Shown piece by piece: positions 1-8,321 of a DNA stretch of 64,000 nt. This DNA comes from an uncultured Dehalococcoidia bacterium. Lineage in GTDB: Bacteria; Chloroflexota; Dehalococcoidia; Lucifugimonadales; CAJWER01. Each line of letters opens with the position of its first letter. Within the stretch, counting starts at the first letter, position 1. Location: contig OY282442.1 of assembly GCA_958296115.1 (NCBI GenBank), positions 840,001 to 904,000 of the forward strand, in the 5' to 3' direction. Both the position numbers and the translations under genes were made by a program. A model generated the notes under the pieces. It saw nothing but the letters and a program-made list of their open reading frames with translations, made no database searches and was not told the origin of the DNA.

Positions 1-999
1 AACCTGGCGGCGGCGGGCGTCGTGGGGGCGGTGGCCGTGGTGATAGTGGTGGTCGGGTATCTGCCGCCCGTGATCGCGTTCGTGGCGGTGTTCAAGCTCA
101 ACGGGCTTACGACATTCATGAACCCTGCGCGGGCGTCGGTCATGCCGTCGGTGGTGGGCCGCGATCTGCTCACGACGGCCCAGGGCCTCTTCTCGACGGC
201 GCGGGAGACGGCGCAGCTGGTGGGCAGCGCGGCCGCGGGAGTCGTGGTGGCGGCGGCGGGCGCGGTATGGGCGCTGTTGATAGACGCGGTATCATTCCTG
301 CTCGTGTCGCTGTTCATAGCCATCGCGCGGCTGCCCGGCAGGGTGGAGGCTTCGTCGGGCCGTCCGGCTGCTCAGGGTGGTCCGCCTGGGGACGGCGGGT
401 CCATGCTCGAGTCGATGCGCGATGGCTGGCGGATGGCTTCGGGGATACCGGTGGTGCGGGCGCTGCTGTGGCTGGGGATAATCATCAACGCCGCCTCATT
501 CATCGGGCCGCTGTGGCCGGCGCTGGTCCAAGAGCGGCTCGGCGGAGACGCAGCCGCGCTGGGCGGGATACTGGCCGCGAGCGCTGCGGGCGGAATAGCC
601 GGCGGGCTGCTTGCCGGCCCTATCGAGCGGCGCTTCGGCGCGGGCCGCGCGATTGTGTTGGGATGGGGGATGGGCGGCGCCTGCACGCTGGGGGTAGCCC
701 TCTCGACGTGGCTGCCCGTTACGATGGCCCTGGAGTTCGTGGACACGCTCAGCGGCGTCCCGGCTTTCGTCGCCAGCGGCGCGATCATGATGACGGTGAC
801 GCCGGAGGAGTACCGAGGGCGTGTATTCGGGCTATTCCGCAGCATGTCCGTCGCGCTGATACCCGCGAGCGCCCTGCTGGGAGGATGGATAGCGGAGTAC
901 GTAGAGATATGGATCATGTACGCCTTCGGCGGACTGTTCATGCTCGCCCTAGCGCTCGCGGCGCTGGCGAACCCACACGTCCGCAGGGCGCGGATATAG
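1..999 (+). CDS. MFS permease, 3' part (partial gene)
   Basis: Major facilitator superfamily exporter cut by the left edge of the window. The frame is open from base 1 (a GTG at 22 is not necessarily the start), so only the last ~330 residues are present. The stretch NPARASVMPSVV followed by LLTTAQGLFSTARETAQLVG is typical of the MFS_3 (EntS-like) group, where this region joins helices 4 and 5. Several hydrophobic helices follow (for example VWALLIDAVSFLLVSLFIAIA), then a second six-helix half with the loop ERRFGAGRAIVLGWGMGG and the motif PEEYRGRVFGLFRS, the second-half equivalent of the MFS signature loop. It ends with a basic tail. The substrate cannot be read from sequence; the family exports siderophores and drugs. 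The gene is followed by a decayed region, so no operon partner is seen on this side. Confidence 0.85.
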   Translation, partial: NLAAAGVVGAVAVVIVVVGYLPPVIAFVAVFKLNGLTTFMNPARASVMPSVVGRDLLTTAQGLFSTARETAQLVGSAAAGVVVAAAGAVWALLIDAVSFLLVSLFIAIARLPGRVEASSGRPAAQGGPPGDGGSMLESMRDGWRMASGIPVVRALLWLGIIINAASFIGPLWPALVQERLGGDAAALGGILAASAAGGIAGGLLAGPIERRFGAGRAIVLGWGMGGACTLGVALSTWLPVTMALEFVDTLSGVPAFVASGAIMMTVTPEEYRGRVFGLFRSMSVALIPASALLGGWIAEYVEIWIMYAFGGLFMLALALAALANPHVRRARI

Positions 1000-1084
1000 G
1001 GCTGGAACGAAGCTTTCGGGTTGGACCGCACGGGGACGGTGGGGCAGCATGGAGCGTTGAGATCACGCAGCCCTTATGTTATGC

Positions 1085-1571
1085 AGTTGTGCTATAGTTC
1101 TCGGAGGAATCTACTGCCCACAGACGAGCGGCGCATCGGCACAAGGAGCTGGCCGTCCCGGACAAGCCCATGTCCGGAGTCTCCGCTGATCTGTCCCACT
1201 CATTCTCTTCGAGTCGGAACCTCTTACTCGCAAGGTAAGCGTGCTGGACATACTGCGCTTCCTCATGGCCTTGCGGGCCGCCTGGTCCGCTTTCGCCTCC
1301 TCGTTCTGTCGGCGGCGCAGCTATCCGCGTTCAGACGAACGCGGATAGGCCGGACCAATCCCGCCCTGCTGATCAATCAAGCGCCACACCACGTTGGCGT
1401 CACGCTCACGGTACTTCTCCGAGCCCCGCGACCAACGATGCCATACGTCTGCCCCTGACTCGCCAAGAGCCAGCCGCCTTCACCGCCATGCCCATCTGAA
1501 CCCACTGGTCTCGGTCCTCAGGGGACGTAGGACAGAGCGCGCTCCAGGTCTTCGTAACGGGTGTCCACCAT
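1085..1571 (-). pseudogene. Decayed PriCT/Toprim primase-like gene remnant
   Basis: No intact reading frame, but the minus strand read across frameshifts gives successive pieces of a plasmid/phage-type primase. An ATG at 1571 has a strong AAGGAGG site upstream and opens MVDTRYEDLERALSYVP, then a stop. One frame over is EDRDQWVQMGMAVKA (about 1497-1522). Another frame gives ADVWHRWSRGSEKYRERD (about 1400-1452). Together they match the PriCT domain pattern (EDRDxWVxxGMA...W..WS..S.KY). Further on, HAYLASK and GLVRDGQLLVPMR (about 1129-1172) match the N-terminal part of a Toprim primase (HPYLxxKG...LLVPMRD). At least four frame changes or stops separate the pieces, so the gene is dead. It suggests a degraded mobile element next to the TM2 gene. 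Confidence 0.7.
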
Positions 1572-1595
1572 CTCAAACCTCCTTCTTTTGCTCGG

Positions 1596-1623
1596 TCTGA
1601 CCCGGTCATCTGACCGGGTCAGA
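1596..1623. terminator. Perfect 13-bp inverted repeat downstream of the TM2 gene
   Basis: TCTGACCCGGTCA and TGACCGGGTCAGA flank a two-base centre, 13 bp before the stop codon of the minus-strand TM2 gene (stop at 1637) and just upstream of the start of the decayed primase. It can fold into a strong hairpin on either strand. There is no long T-run, so it may be a factor-assisted terminator or a protein-binding palindrome. Confidence 0.5.
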
Positions 1624-1636
1624 CCATCTGGGACAA

Positions 1637-2548
1637 CTATCGCCCCAGCCGCTCCAGATCGACGCTGCCATCCCGCCTCAAGCTGACACTGAAGGTCAAG
1701 CCTTCATACCAGGTCCAACGGACATCTTTGACGGTGCAGAACACCGACTCGTACTCCGTCTGAGCGGTGAACAGCCAGTCCTCACCCTGGCTGGGCTGCC
1801 TCGACCGCACACTGATCTGCCCCCGCGGCCCTGTGGGCGTCTTCATCCTCTTCTCATGCAGACTATCGCCGGTGAGCTCAACACCGAGGTGAGCGAACTC
1901 CGCCACGGCCATCGCGGCGATGAGCACGAAGGGCGCGTGCAGTCCATCGTCAGTCACGCAGTACTCCGCGTATGCCTCCGGCACGAAGTTCTTCGCCTTG
2001 AGGCTGCTCCCAGACGAGGACGGCGCGGACTTCGCAGAGCTGTTCTTCTCCCAGGGCGTCGGCGTGAGCGTTGGCCGAACGTATTCATCCGACAGCCTGC
2101 GTGAGGTCTGCTGACGTTCCGCTACTGCCCTGGCTTGATCTATTGCCTCCCTCGCCTCGACCGTTGCCGTTGCTGAAGCCCATGCAGCTCTCTGTTCTGG
2201 TGTAGCTGTCCACTCAATAATCGCTCCGATCAGAGTAAGTAGAACGAGCAACCCAAACACTGAACCAAGCGCAATGAGTGCCCAGTGGAATGCCTTGCTT
2301 ACCTGCCCTGTCGGGGCGTACCGCTCCCAACCGCTCTGCGACATCACCATATACTGAACTGCGTTCACCCATGACCACATCCAGGTGATCAAACTCCCAA
2401 CAATTGTCAGGGTGAGCGCTATCATAACTATACCCTGCTTAGGACGGCCCAGATAGAACTTGTGCAACCCGAGAGAACCCAGGAAAACTGCCAGCAACAC
2501 TGCCACCACGCGACTCCGCGTTATCGTACCGTTTCCTTCCTCATTCAT
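1637..2548 (-). CDS. TM2 domain-containing membrane protein
   Basis: 303 aa. Residues ~12-75 form a TM2 domain: two transmembrane helices around the signature GSLGLHKFYLGRPKQG, then IVMIALTLTIVGSLITWMW. A third hydrophobic helix lies at ~88-112 (ALIALGSVFGLLVLLTLIGA). A charged, Ala/Glu-rich stretch (EQRAAWASATATVEAREAID) and a Ser/Pro linker lead to a soluble C-terminal domain (~190-303) whose family I do not recognise. The ATG at 2548 has the purine-rich site AGGAGAAGGGAA directly upstream. TM2 proteins are often seen near stress or envelope functions but have no general biochemical role. Here the gene sits alone between decayed DNA on both sides. The domain call is firm; function is unknown. 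Confidence 0.85.
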   Translation of the reverse strand: MNEEGNGTITRSRVVAVLLAVFLGSLGLHKFYLGRPKQGIVMIALTLTIVGSLITWMWSWVNAVQYMVMSQSGWERYAPTGQVSKAFHWALIALGSVFGLLVLLTLIGAIIEWTATPEQRAAWASATATVEAREAIDQARAVAERQQTSRRLSDEYVRPTLTPTPWEKNSSAKSAPSSSGSSLKAKNFVPEAYAEYCVTDDGLHAPFVLIAAMAVAEFAHLGVELTGDSLHEKRMKTPTGPRGQISVRSRQPSQGEDWLFTAQTEYESVFCTVKDVRWTWYEGLTFSVSLRRDGSVDLERLGR

Positions 2549-2599
2549 TTCCCTTCTCCTCTCCTCCTAGCGCTGAATGTCCCTGATGTTCCGTCTATG

Positions 2600-2873
2600 T
2601 CAGGCGCCAACACGATCTGTTAGAACCGACTCGCGTGTTGATGATGGTGTGTGGCAACCGCCAGAATGCGCTGACACGGATGTTGACGTGCCGGGCTGGG
2701 GTAATAAGTAGGACGTATGCGCCAGCGTCGGTGTGACGGATGGCGAGGAAGGGTAGGATGAGCTGTGTACTGGCGTCGGCGCGGCTGTGTGGTTAGCAGC
2801 GCGATCTGAGGAGCGGCGAGTAGCGAGGCTCGAACGTCTTGTCGTCGTATGTTCAACAGGAACCCCCTTGCGC
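2600..2873 (-). pseudogene. Frameshifted small lipoprotein remnant (paralog of 13770-14048)
   Basis: Directly downstream (on the minus strand) of structured element copy 1. One frame reads FLLNIRRQDVRASLLAAP, alignable with FLLNGRPGSRATLVTLSASP of the intact small lipoprotein at 13770-14048. A second frame continues with a Pro/Thr/Ser-rich tail (AAPTPVHSSSYPSSPSVTPT). The signal-peptide part and the tail are therefore in different frames and no usable start remains in the first frame. This looks like a dead copy of the same gene following the same leader. The similarity is short, so the call is tentative. Confidence 0.45.
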
Positions 2874-3024
2874 CATAGGGAGGCGCTTACCACAGTCACC
2901 TTCCTGCTGAACGCGCAAGGGGGCGCAATGCGCCCCCTCATCCCTTTACTGGCAAACAGCAGAGAATCAGGTGACTGTGGTGAGTTAACCCTACTTGAAA
3001 CGCGGAGCGGCTGTCAAGCCGAAG
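2851..3024 (-). repeat. Structured repeat element, copy 1 (pseudoknot-capable)
   Basis: About 174 bp, closely similar to 14013-14182. It contains a 12-13 bp helix between 2889-2901 and 2969-2981 (CCACAGTCACCT with AGGTGACTGTGG). A second helix joins 2862-2873 (ACCCCCTTGCGC) and 2913-2923 (GCGCAAGGGGG), interleaved with the first, which gives H-type pseudoknot topology. An alternative local hairpin GGGGGCGC-AAT-GCGCCCCC (2919-2937) competes for the same G-run. On the minus strand the element begins with TTGACA (3017 to 3012) inside GGCTTGACAGCC. The other copy keeps the long helix through compensatory changes, so a folded RNA read from the minus strand is likely. Confidence 0.65.
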
Positions 3025-3134
3025 TTGCCTCGTTGTGTTGTTGGGCGTCTACGGCAAGCCAGATGACTTGGGCGGGCTCAGCAGCGTGCCCGTAGTGTGG
3101 GGTGGGGTATGACGGGGCAGGGGTAGGCGCGGGC

Positions 3135-3722
3135 TTATTCGAACAGGTCGGAGACTGGGGTCTGGAAGTCTTCGAATACGGGGTAGCCGTCGAGGGTGTC
3201 GCCTTCGCGCCGGACTTCCGTTAGGGTCGGGGCGCGATAGACTGCGACGGATCTTGTGGCGGGATACACGACCCAGACGAGGCGAGTGCCGGCGGCGAAG
3301 TACTCCTCGACCTTTGCGTTGATCGAGGCGGCATCGTCGCTTGGGGAAACGACCTCGACTGCAAGGTCTGGCGCCGTTTCGACGAACCCGTCTGGGGGCC
3401 TGTCCCCAGCGAAGCGCTCCTTGGAGACGAACGCGACGTCCGGGGCGCGCACGGAGTCAGGGCCGCGCCGAGTGACGAACCCGGCGGTGAAGCCCGCGCC
3501 CAGGTCCTTGCCGCGGATGTATGCTCCTATTATGGACGCGACGGTAAAGGCTACATTCCCATGGTACCCTCCGGCGGGCGGCATCTCTCGCAATTCTCCT
3601 CTCACGAGCTCGTACCGCCTGCCGTCGTCCTGCGCCATCAAGAGCAGGTCCTCGGCGGTCATCGGCTTCCTGGGGAGGGACCGGAGGCATGGAGGATGCG
3701 CTTTGGCTGGTGGGAGTGTCAT
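3135..3722 (-). CDS. Uma2 family endonuclease-like protein (DUF820)
   Basis: 195 aa from the ATG at 3722, which overlaps the ligA stop (ATGA), so translation is probably coupled to ligA. Uma2/DUF820 proteins have a PD-(D/E)XK nuclease-like fold and are abundant in Chloroflexota and cyanobacteria; their role is unsettled. Visible family landmarks in order: MTAEDLLLMAQDDGRRYELVRGEL, ending in the RYELVRGEL motif at ~40; ARAPDVAFVSKER-like PDVAFV near 115; PDLAVEVVSPSDD, carrying the D...E.V catalytic arrangement; and the C-terminal VWVVYPATRSVAVYR strand pair. Length is normal for the family. The same frame stays open far upstream inside ligA, but that part is a shadow. A decayed relative lies at 25513-25703. 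Confidence 0.85.
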   Translation of the reverse strand: MTLPPAKAHPPCLRSLPRKPMTAEDLLLMAQDDGRRYELVRGELREMPPAGGYHGNVAFTVASIIGAYIRGKDLGAGFTAGFVTRRGPDSVRAPDVAFVSKERFAGDRPPDGFVETAPDLAVEVVSPSDDAASINAKVEEYFAAGTRLVWVVYPATRSVAVYRAPTLTEVRREGDTLDGYPVFEDFQTPVSDLFE

Positions 3723-5770
3723 AACAGTGTTGGGGCGGTTGCGTCTTGGGGTTCGCGCGGGCCGCGTTCTAGCATGTACAGGATTTCGTCCTCGTCTATG
3801 ACCTGCACTCCGAGCTCCTGGGCGTCGGTGAGCTTGGAGCCTGCGTCCTCGCCCGCTACCAAGTAGTTGGCGCGCTTGCTTACGCTGCCGCTCACGGCTC
3901 CGCCGGCGTCCTTTATCTTCGATTCGATCTGGGCGCGGCTGAACTGTGTGAGGCGGCCTGTTACGACGAATCGCAGGCCGGCAAGGGGCTGCTGGGCGGG
4001 TTCGGGGCGGTCTTCGTCCTCCATGCGGACGCCGGCGGCGCGGAGCTTCTGAACCACGGCGCGGTTGGATTCGTTGGCGAAGTATGCCGACACGCTCTCC
4101 GCTATCTTGGGGCCTATGGAGGCGACCGCCGTCAGGTCGTCCTGGGACGCGGCGATGATGGCGTCTATGGCGCGGAAGTGGCGCGCCAGCAGCTCGGCGA
4201 CCTCGAATCCCACGTGGTCTATGCCGAGGGCGGTCAGGACGCGGGCGAGTGGGCGCTCCCTGCTCTTGGCGATGGCGGCGAGCAGATTCGACACGCTCTT
4301 TTCTCCCATGCGGTCGATGCCTACCAGCTCTTCGCGCTTGTCTTCGAGGGAATAGAGGTCGGCGACGTCGTGGATGAGGCCGCGGTCGAGGAGGGTAGCC
4401 GCCTGGCGGACGCCGAGGCCCTCGATGTCCATTGCGCCTCGGCTGACGAAGTGCTCGAGGAGGCGGACGAGCTGCGCGGGGCAGGCGGCGTTGACGCAGT
4501 AGGTCATAGCCTCGTCTTCGCGGCGGTTGAGGGGCTGGCCGCAGCTTTGGCACTCGGTGGGCATCGCGAAGGGTCTTTCGTCTCCGGCGCGCCTGTCCTC
4601 GATGACGCTGACTATCTGGGGGATGACTTCGCCGGCCCGCTCGACGATTACCCAGTCGCCCACGCGCAGGTCCTTGGAGCGCACGTAGTCCTCGTTATGC
4701 AGGGTTGCCTGGCTGACGGTCGCGCCGCCGACGTCGACCGGTTCCAGGACGGCGTAGGGGTTGATGCTGCCGGTGCGCCCGACGTTGACCAGGATGTCTT
4801 TGAGGCGGGTCTCGGCGCGTGTGGCGGGGAATTTGTATGCTATGGCCCACCTGGGCTCGCGCCCCACGTCTCCCATGTGGCGCTGCAGGTCGAAGGAGTT
4901 GACCTTGACGACCACGCCGTCGCAGCCGTAGTCCAGCTCCTCGAACTTGTCCCGCCAATCCAGGTAGTAGCGGAGGGCCTCTTCGGGTCTGCGGACCAGG
5001 CGGTTGTGCCGGTTGGTCTTGAAGCCGAGCTTGGCCAGGTATTGCAGCGTGTCCCAGTGGGCGCTCGGCGTGGGCGCATCCGAGTAGCCAAGGCTGTATA
5101 TGAAGATGTCGAGATGCCGTTCGGCTGTGATTCGCGGGTCGAGCTGCCTGACGGAGCCGGCGGCGGTGTTGCGCGGGTTGGCGTACGTCGGCAGGCCGGC
5201 CTCGGCGCGCCGCTGGTTGAACCTGTCGAAGCGGGACTTCGGGAACAGCGCCTCGCCCCTGACCTCGAATCGGCCCGGCACGTCCTTCAACAGGCGCAGG
5301 GGGATGCTGCGGATGGTGCGTAGGTTGGGGGTAACGTCCTCGCCGACGGAGCCGTTCCCACGGGTCGCGCCGCGAACCAGTACGCCGTCCTTATAGGTGA
5401 GCGCTACGGCTAGGCCGTCGAACTTGAGCTCGCATACTATGTCGAAAGGCTCGCCCTCGGCGAGGTCCAGGGCGCGGCGGTACCATGCCGTGAACTGCGC
5501 CTCGTCGAAGGCGTTGGCGAGGCTGAGCATCGGGGTCGGGTGGATGGCTTCCTCGAAGCCGGTGACGGGACTGGCCCCGACGCGCTGGGTCGGCGAGTCT
5601 GGGGTAACGAGGTCGGGATGGCGCTCTTCGAGGACGCGGAGCTCCTGGAAGAGCGCGTCGAACTCGGCGTCGCTTATCTCGGGGGCGTCGAGGGCGTGGT
5701 AGCGGTAGTTGTGATGGTGGATCCGCGCCCTGAGCTCGTCGATCTTGCTGCGGGCGCTCGCGTCTACCAT
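3719..5770 (-). CDS. ligA: NAD+-dependent DNA ligase LigA
   Basis: 683 aa, normal length. Joins Okazaki fragments and repair nicks using NAD+. The N-terminal Ia domain (SKIDELRARIHHHNYRYHAL) is followed by the adenylation domain with the nucleotidylated lysine in CELKFDGLAV (~residue 117) and the motif RGATRGNGSVGEDVT. The OB-fold follows, then the four-cysteine zinc finger (CQSCG...CVNAACP, ~405-430), helix-hairpin-helix repeats and a C-terminal BRCT domain (LAGLRFVVTGRL...YLVAGEDAGSKL, ~590-670). All catalytic landmarks are present. The start ATG at 5770 has AGGTGAG upstream. It overlaps uma2 by 4 nt on its 3' side, so the two form an operon. Confidence 0.97.
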   Translation of the reverse strand: MVDASARSKIDELRARIHHHNYRYHALDAPEISDAEFDALFQELRVLEERHPDLVTPDSPTQRVGASPVTGFEEAIHPTPMLSLANAFDEAQFTAWYRRALDLAEGEPFDIVCELKFDGLAVALTYKDGVLVRGATRGNGSVGEDVTPNLRTIRSIPLRLLKDVPGRFEVRGEALFPKSRFDRFNQRRAEAGLPTYANPRNTAAGSVRQLDPRITAERHLDIFIYSLGYSDAPTPSAHWDTLQYLAKLGFKTNRHNRLVRRPEEALRYYLDWRDKFEELDYGCDGVVVKVNSFDLQRHMGDVGREPRWAIAYKFPATRAETRLKDILVNVGRTGSINPYAVLEPVDVGGATVSQATLHNEDYVRSKDLRVGDWVIVERAGEVIPQIVSVIEDRRAGDERPFAMPTECQSCGQPLNRREDEAMTYCVNAACPAQLVRLLEHFVSRGAMDIEGLGVRQAATLLDRGLIHDVADLYSLEDKREELVGIDRMGEKSVSNLLAAIAKSRERPLARVLTALGIDHVGFEVAELLARHFRAIDAIIAASQDDLTAVASIGPKIAESVSAYFANESNRAVVQKLRAAGVRMEDEDRPEPAQQPLAGLRFVVTGRLTQFSRAQIESKIKDAGGAVSGSVSKRANYLVAGEDAGSKLTDAQELGVQVIDEDEILYMLERGPREPQDATAPTLL

Positions 5771-6047
5771 CGGCTCACCTGCTTGGCCGCTCTATCTTCA
5801 TCTTCGTATGGCGCCGAGCCCCTCCCAAGCTGTATGTAGCCCTGCGCTGGCCTAGTACAGCGCGGCGATGAAATTCCGGGCCAGAACGCTGGGCGGGACT
5901 TGCCCAACGCGAATTCTCTCCCAAGTAGGAGCGACATTGAGCCCTGCGCAGATTTACCGTCGACGCCACGCTTGATTCTACCGCATTCGGGGACTTTTGT
6001 GTTAGGCGCGCCGCCAGAATGGGGCTGGAAGGATGGGCCGCCTGCGC

Positions 6048-7550
6048 CTACGGTCGGCGTCTCCTGACCGCCAAGCCGACCAAGCCGACCAAGAGCCCCG
6101 CCATGGCCAGGTCGGTCCGCGGCGCGGCGCCGGGCTTCGGAGCGAGGCAGCCGCCGGACGCGCCGGTCTCCTCGGGCTCCTCGACCACGGACGGGGCGGC
6201 GGTCGTCGGCTCGGTTGTAGGCGCGAGGGCTGCGGCCTGGGTCGGCTCCGGGGTGGGCTCTGGCGTCGGAGTCGGCTCCGGAGTAGGCGTGGGCGTGTCG
6301 CTCTGGGACGCCACCAGCTCGGATTGGGCCTGGGGCGTCAGGCTGTAGAGCAGGGGCACTGGCTGCGGGGCCGGCGTCGGGCGCTCCATAGCCGCGCTCC
6401 TGCGCTCCAACGGCTCCGCGCCGATAGCCCGCCTCCAGGCATCGTCCAAGCCCGCCCTGTCGAGGCCGTACACCGCCGTCAATGCCTCGTCTATGTCGGT
6501 GCCCTCCTTGAGCGCGGCCATGAGCTGATTCATCCTGTCCGTGCCGAAGACGTCGATCATCAACATGACGATGCTTCGCGCCTGGCCGTAGAAGATGATC
6601 ACGTCCTCGGGGTCCCCCGGAAGCACGGGCATATAGACGTGGGGGAGGAGCCTGTCGGTCTCAACGGCGAACTCGAGTGCGATGTCGTAGGAGTAGCCGG
6701 GGTCGACGTTGGCGTACTCCGACAGCCCCTCGTCGAGCCAAGCGGGGACACGGCGGAAGATACTGTCGCCGGCCCTGTGCGTGATTATGTGCATGACCTC
6801 GTGGGATGCGGTGCCGAGGGCAAGCCTGCCGCCTCCCAGCACGAGCAGCGTGCCGAGGTCCGTGAACGCCTGCCCCTCGGTAATGAGCTCGCGGCCCACC
6901 GACGCGCTCCTGGGCGGGAGGGCCTCCAGCATCTCCTTCGTGTTGTTGTACATCGTAACCCGGATAGGGTCTTCCAGGGCGGCGTCGCCCATGACGGGGC
7001 GCATCTTCTCCAGGGTCTCGTTGATGACGCGGAGGATCTCCTCGGCCCTCGTCTTGACAGGCCCCTTGTACGCGACGGCCACGGTTCCTTCCGACACCTC
7101 TTCCCAGCGCGAGGTCCCGTCGTCGTTGAGGAACCGAGCGTCGAAGTAGATGAAGGGCTGCGGCTCGGTCTCCAGGCGGTTGCCCGCGGAGTCCTCGACC
7201 TCGAAGTTGTACATTATGATGGTGCCGGGCGGGATGTAGCGCTGGGAGGAGCCCGTTCTCCAGAACAGCTCGAAGGCGCCGTCGGCCCCTTCGTCCTCAT
7301 CGAGGTAGTCGTAGGCGCCGCGGGTCTGCTGTCCGATGCGGAGCCTGACGGCTATGGACTCGATGTCATGATCTTCGGACACGGCCCGGGCTTGTATCCT
7401 GAATCCTTCCGGAAACTCGCTCGTGACGCTGTGCCACTCCAGCGTCGGAGGGCTGCCCTCCGCGAAGGCGGACCCTGCAAGCCACGAGAGCAGGGCTGCT
7501 GCCGCCATTACGCCTAGCAGATAGCGGGCTTGGGTGGAGGTGATTCGCAA
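6048..7550 (-). CDS. Secreted, membrane-anchored MA-type metallopeptidase (HExxH)
   Basis: 500 aa. N-terminal signal peptide (YLLGVMAAAALLSWLAGSAFA), a ~200-residue domain, then the zinc-peptidase motif in GTASHEVMHIITH with the downstream glutamate in WLDEGLSEYANVDPG, as in the peptidase MA-like family (PF13485). A Pro/Thr/Glu-rich wall-type linker (TPTPEPTPTPEPTPEPTQ) and a C-terminal transmembrane anchor with basic tail (LAMAGLLVGLVGLAVRRRRP) follow. The start is a TTG at 7550 preceded by AGGAG at good spacing; internal ATGs would cut the signal peptide. It is the third minus-strand gene after the glycosyltransferase and phosphatidyltransferase, separated by 125 bp, so it probably has its own promoter. 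Substrate unknown. Confidence 0.85.
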   Translation of the reverse strand: MRITSTQARYLLGVMAAAALLSWLAGSAFAEGSPPTLEWHSVTSEFPEGFRIQARAVSEDHDIESIAVRLRIGQQTRGAYDYLDEDEGADGAFELFWRTGSSQRYIPPGTIIMYNFEVEDSAGNRLETEPQPFIYFDARFLNDDGTSRWEEVSEGTVAVAYKGPVKTRAEEILRVINETLEKMRPVMGDAALEDPIRVTMYNNTKEMLEALPPRSASVGRELITEGQAFTDLGTLLVLGGGRLALGTASHEVMHIITHRAGDSIFRRVPAWLDEGLSEYANVDPGYSYDIALEFAVETDRLLPHVYMPVLPGDPEDVIIFYGQARSIVMLMIDVFGTDRMNQLMAALKEGTDIDEALTAVYGLDRAGLDDAWRRAIGAEPLERRSAAMERPTPAPQPVPLLYSLTPQAQSELVASQSDTPTPTPEPTPTPEPTPEPTQAAALAPTTEPTTAAPSVVEEPEETGASGGCLAPKPGAAPRTDLAMAGLLVGLVGLAVRRRRP

Positions 7551-7675
7551 TGGTTGGCTCCTGCTGCCGAGGCCGGGATTCCCATATCTATATATTACGC
7601 CGGCAGTTCCCCTCGGAGATTCTACCCTTACGTCAATTCTAACGCAGGACGGCGCGGCGCGTTAGGTTCTGGGGG

Positions 7676-8275
7676 CTACCCGCGGTCCAGCTCCCGCCGC
7701 ACGTGGAGCGCTCGCTGGACGGTCGTGACGGCGGTCAGCGCCGCGGTCGCGCCCAGGACGACCAGTACCGCGGTGTTCCACCACTGGCCGACTATCAGCC
7801 CGGTTCCCATCGCGGCGACGCGCTCGGGGCGGGTGAACATGCCGACCTCGCAGTCCACCCTCAGGCCGCCGGCCCGCGCCCTGACGTAACTCACCATCAT
7901 GGATCCGGCCATGGCGGCGCAAGCCAGGAATACCCCCAGCGTCGTCGGCTCGCGCGCGTAGAAGACGGCGAGGCCGACGAGCAGGACAGCCTCCGATACC
8001 CTGTCTGCGGTGGAGTCGAGCAGCGCTCCGAATCTGGTCTTTCGCCCGGTGACGCGGGCCACGGAGCCGTCGAAGAGGTCCAGGGCGCCGGCGGCCAGCG
8101 TTGCCGCGCCGGCCGCCGCGAGCAGGCCCTCCGAGGCGAGGTACCCGCCGAGGACGGCTCCGCCCATGCCTAGTAGAGTGATGGCGTTGGGCGTGAGGCC
8201 CACCCTTGCAAGGAGCCTTGCGACGGGGACTTCGACGTAAGACGAGAGGAGCCTGCGTGCGTGCGTCCTGTTCAT
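7676..8275 (-). CDS. CDP-alcohol phosphatidyltransferase (PgsA/PI-synthase type)
   Basis: 199 aa integral membrane enzyme that swaps CMP of a CDP-lipid for an alcohol. The family signature D-x2-DG-x2-AR-x8-G-x3-D-x3-D is complete: DLFDGSVARVTGRKTRFGALLDSTAD at ~77-102. Several hydrophobic helices surround it. It lies 46 bp downstream of a PimA-like glycosyltransferase, an arrangement resembling the actinobacterial phosphatidylinositol/PIM locus, which suggests an inositol or inositol-phosphate acceptor. Phosphatidylglycerophosphate synthesis is the main alternative. Start ATG at 8275. Confidence 0.88.
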   Translation of the reverse strand: MNRTHARRLLSSYVEVPVARLLARVGLTPNAITLLGMGGAVLGGYLASEGLLAAAGAATLAAGALDLFDGSVARVTGRKTRFGALLDSTADRVSEAVLLVGLAVFYAREPTTLGVFLACAAMAGSMMVSYVRARAGGLRVDCEVGMFTRPERVAAMGTGLIVGQWWNTAVLVVLGATAALTAVTTVQRALHVRRELDRG

Positions 8276-8321
8276 TCAGGGATTGCCCCGTCCAGCGATG
8301 GGATCGGCGCGGTGTCGGCGG

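Noticed and set aside
3723-4553. Extension of the Uma2 protein into ligA
   Set aside because: Arg/Pro-rich shadow of ligA; the Uma2 family start and ATGA coupling place the gene start at 3722.
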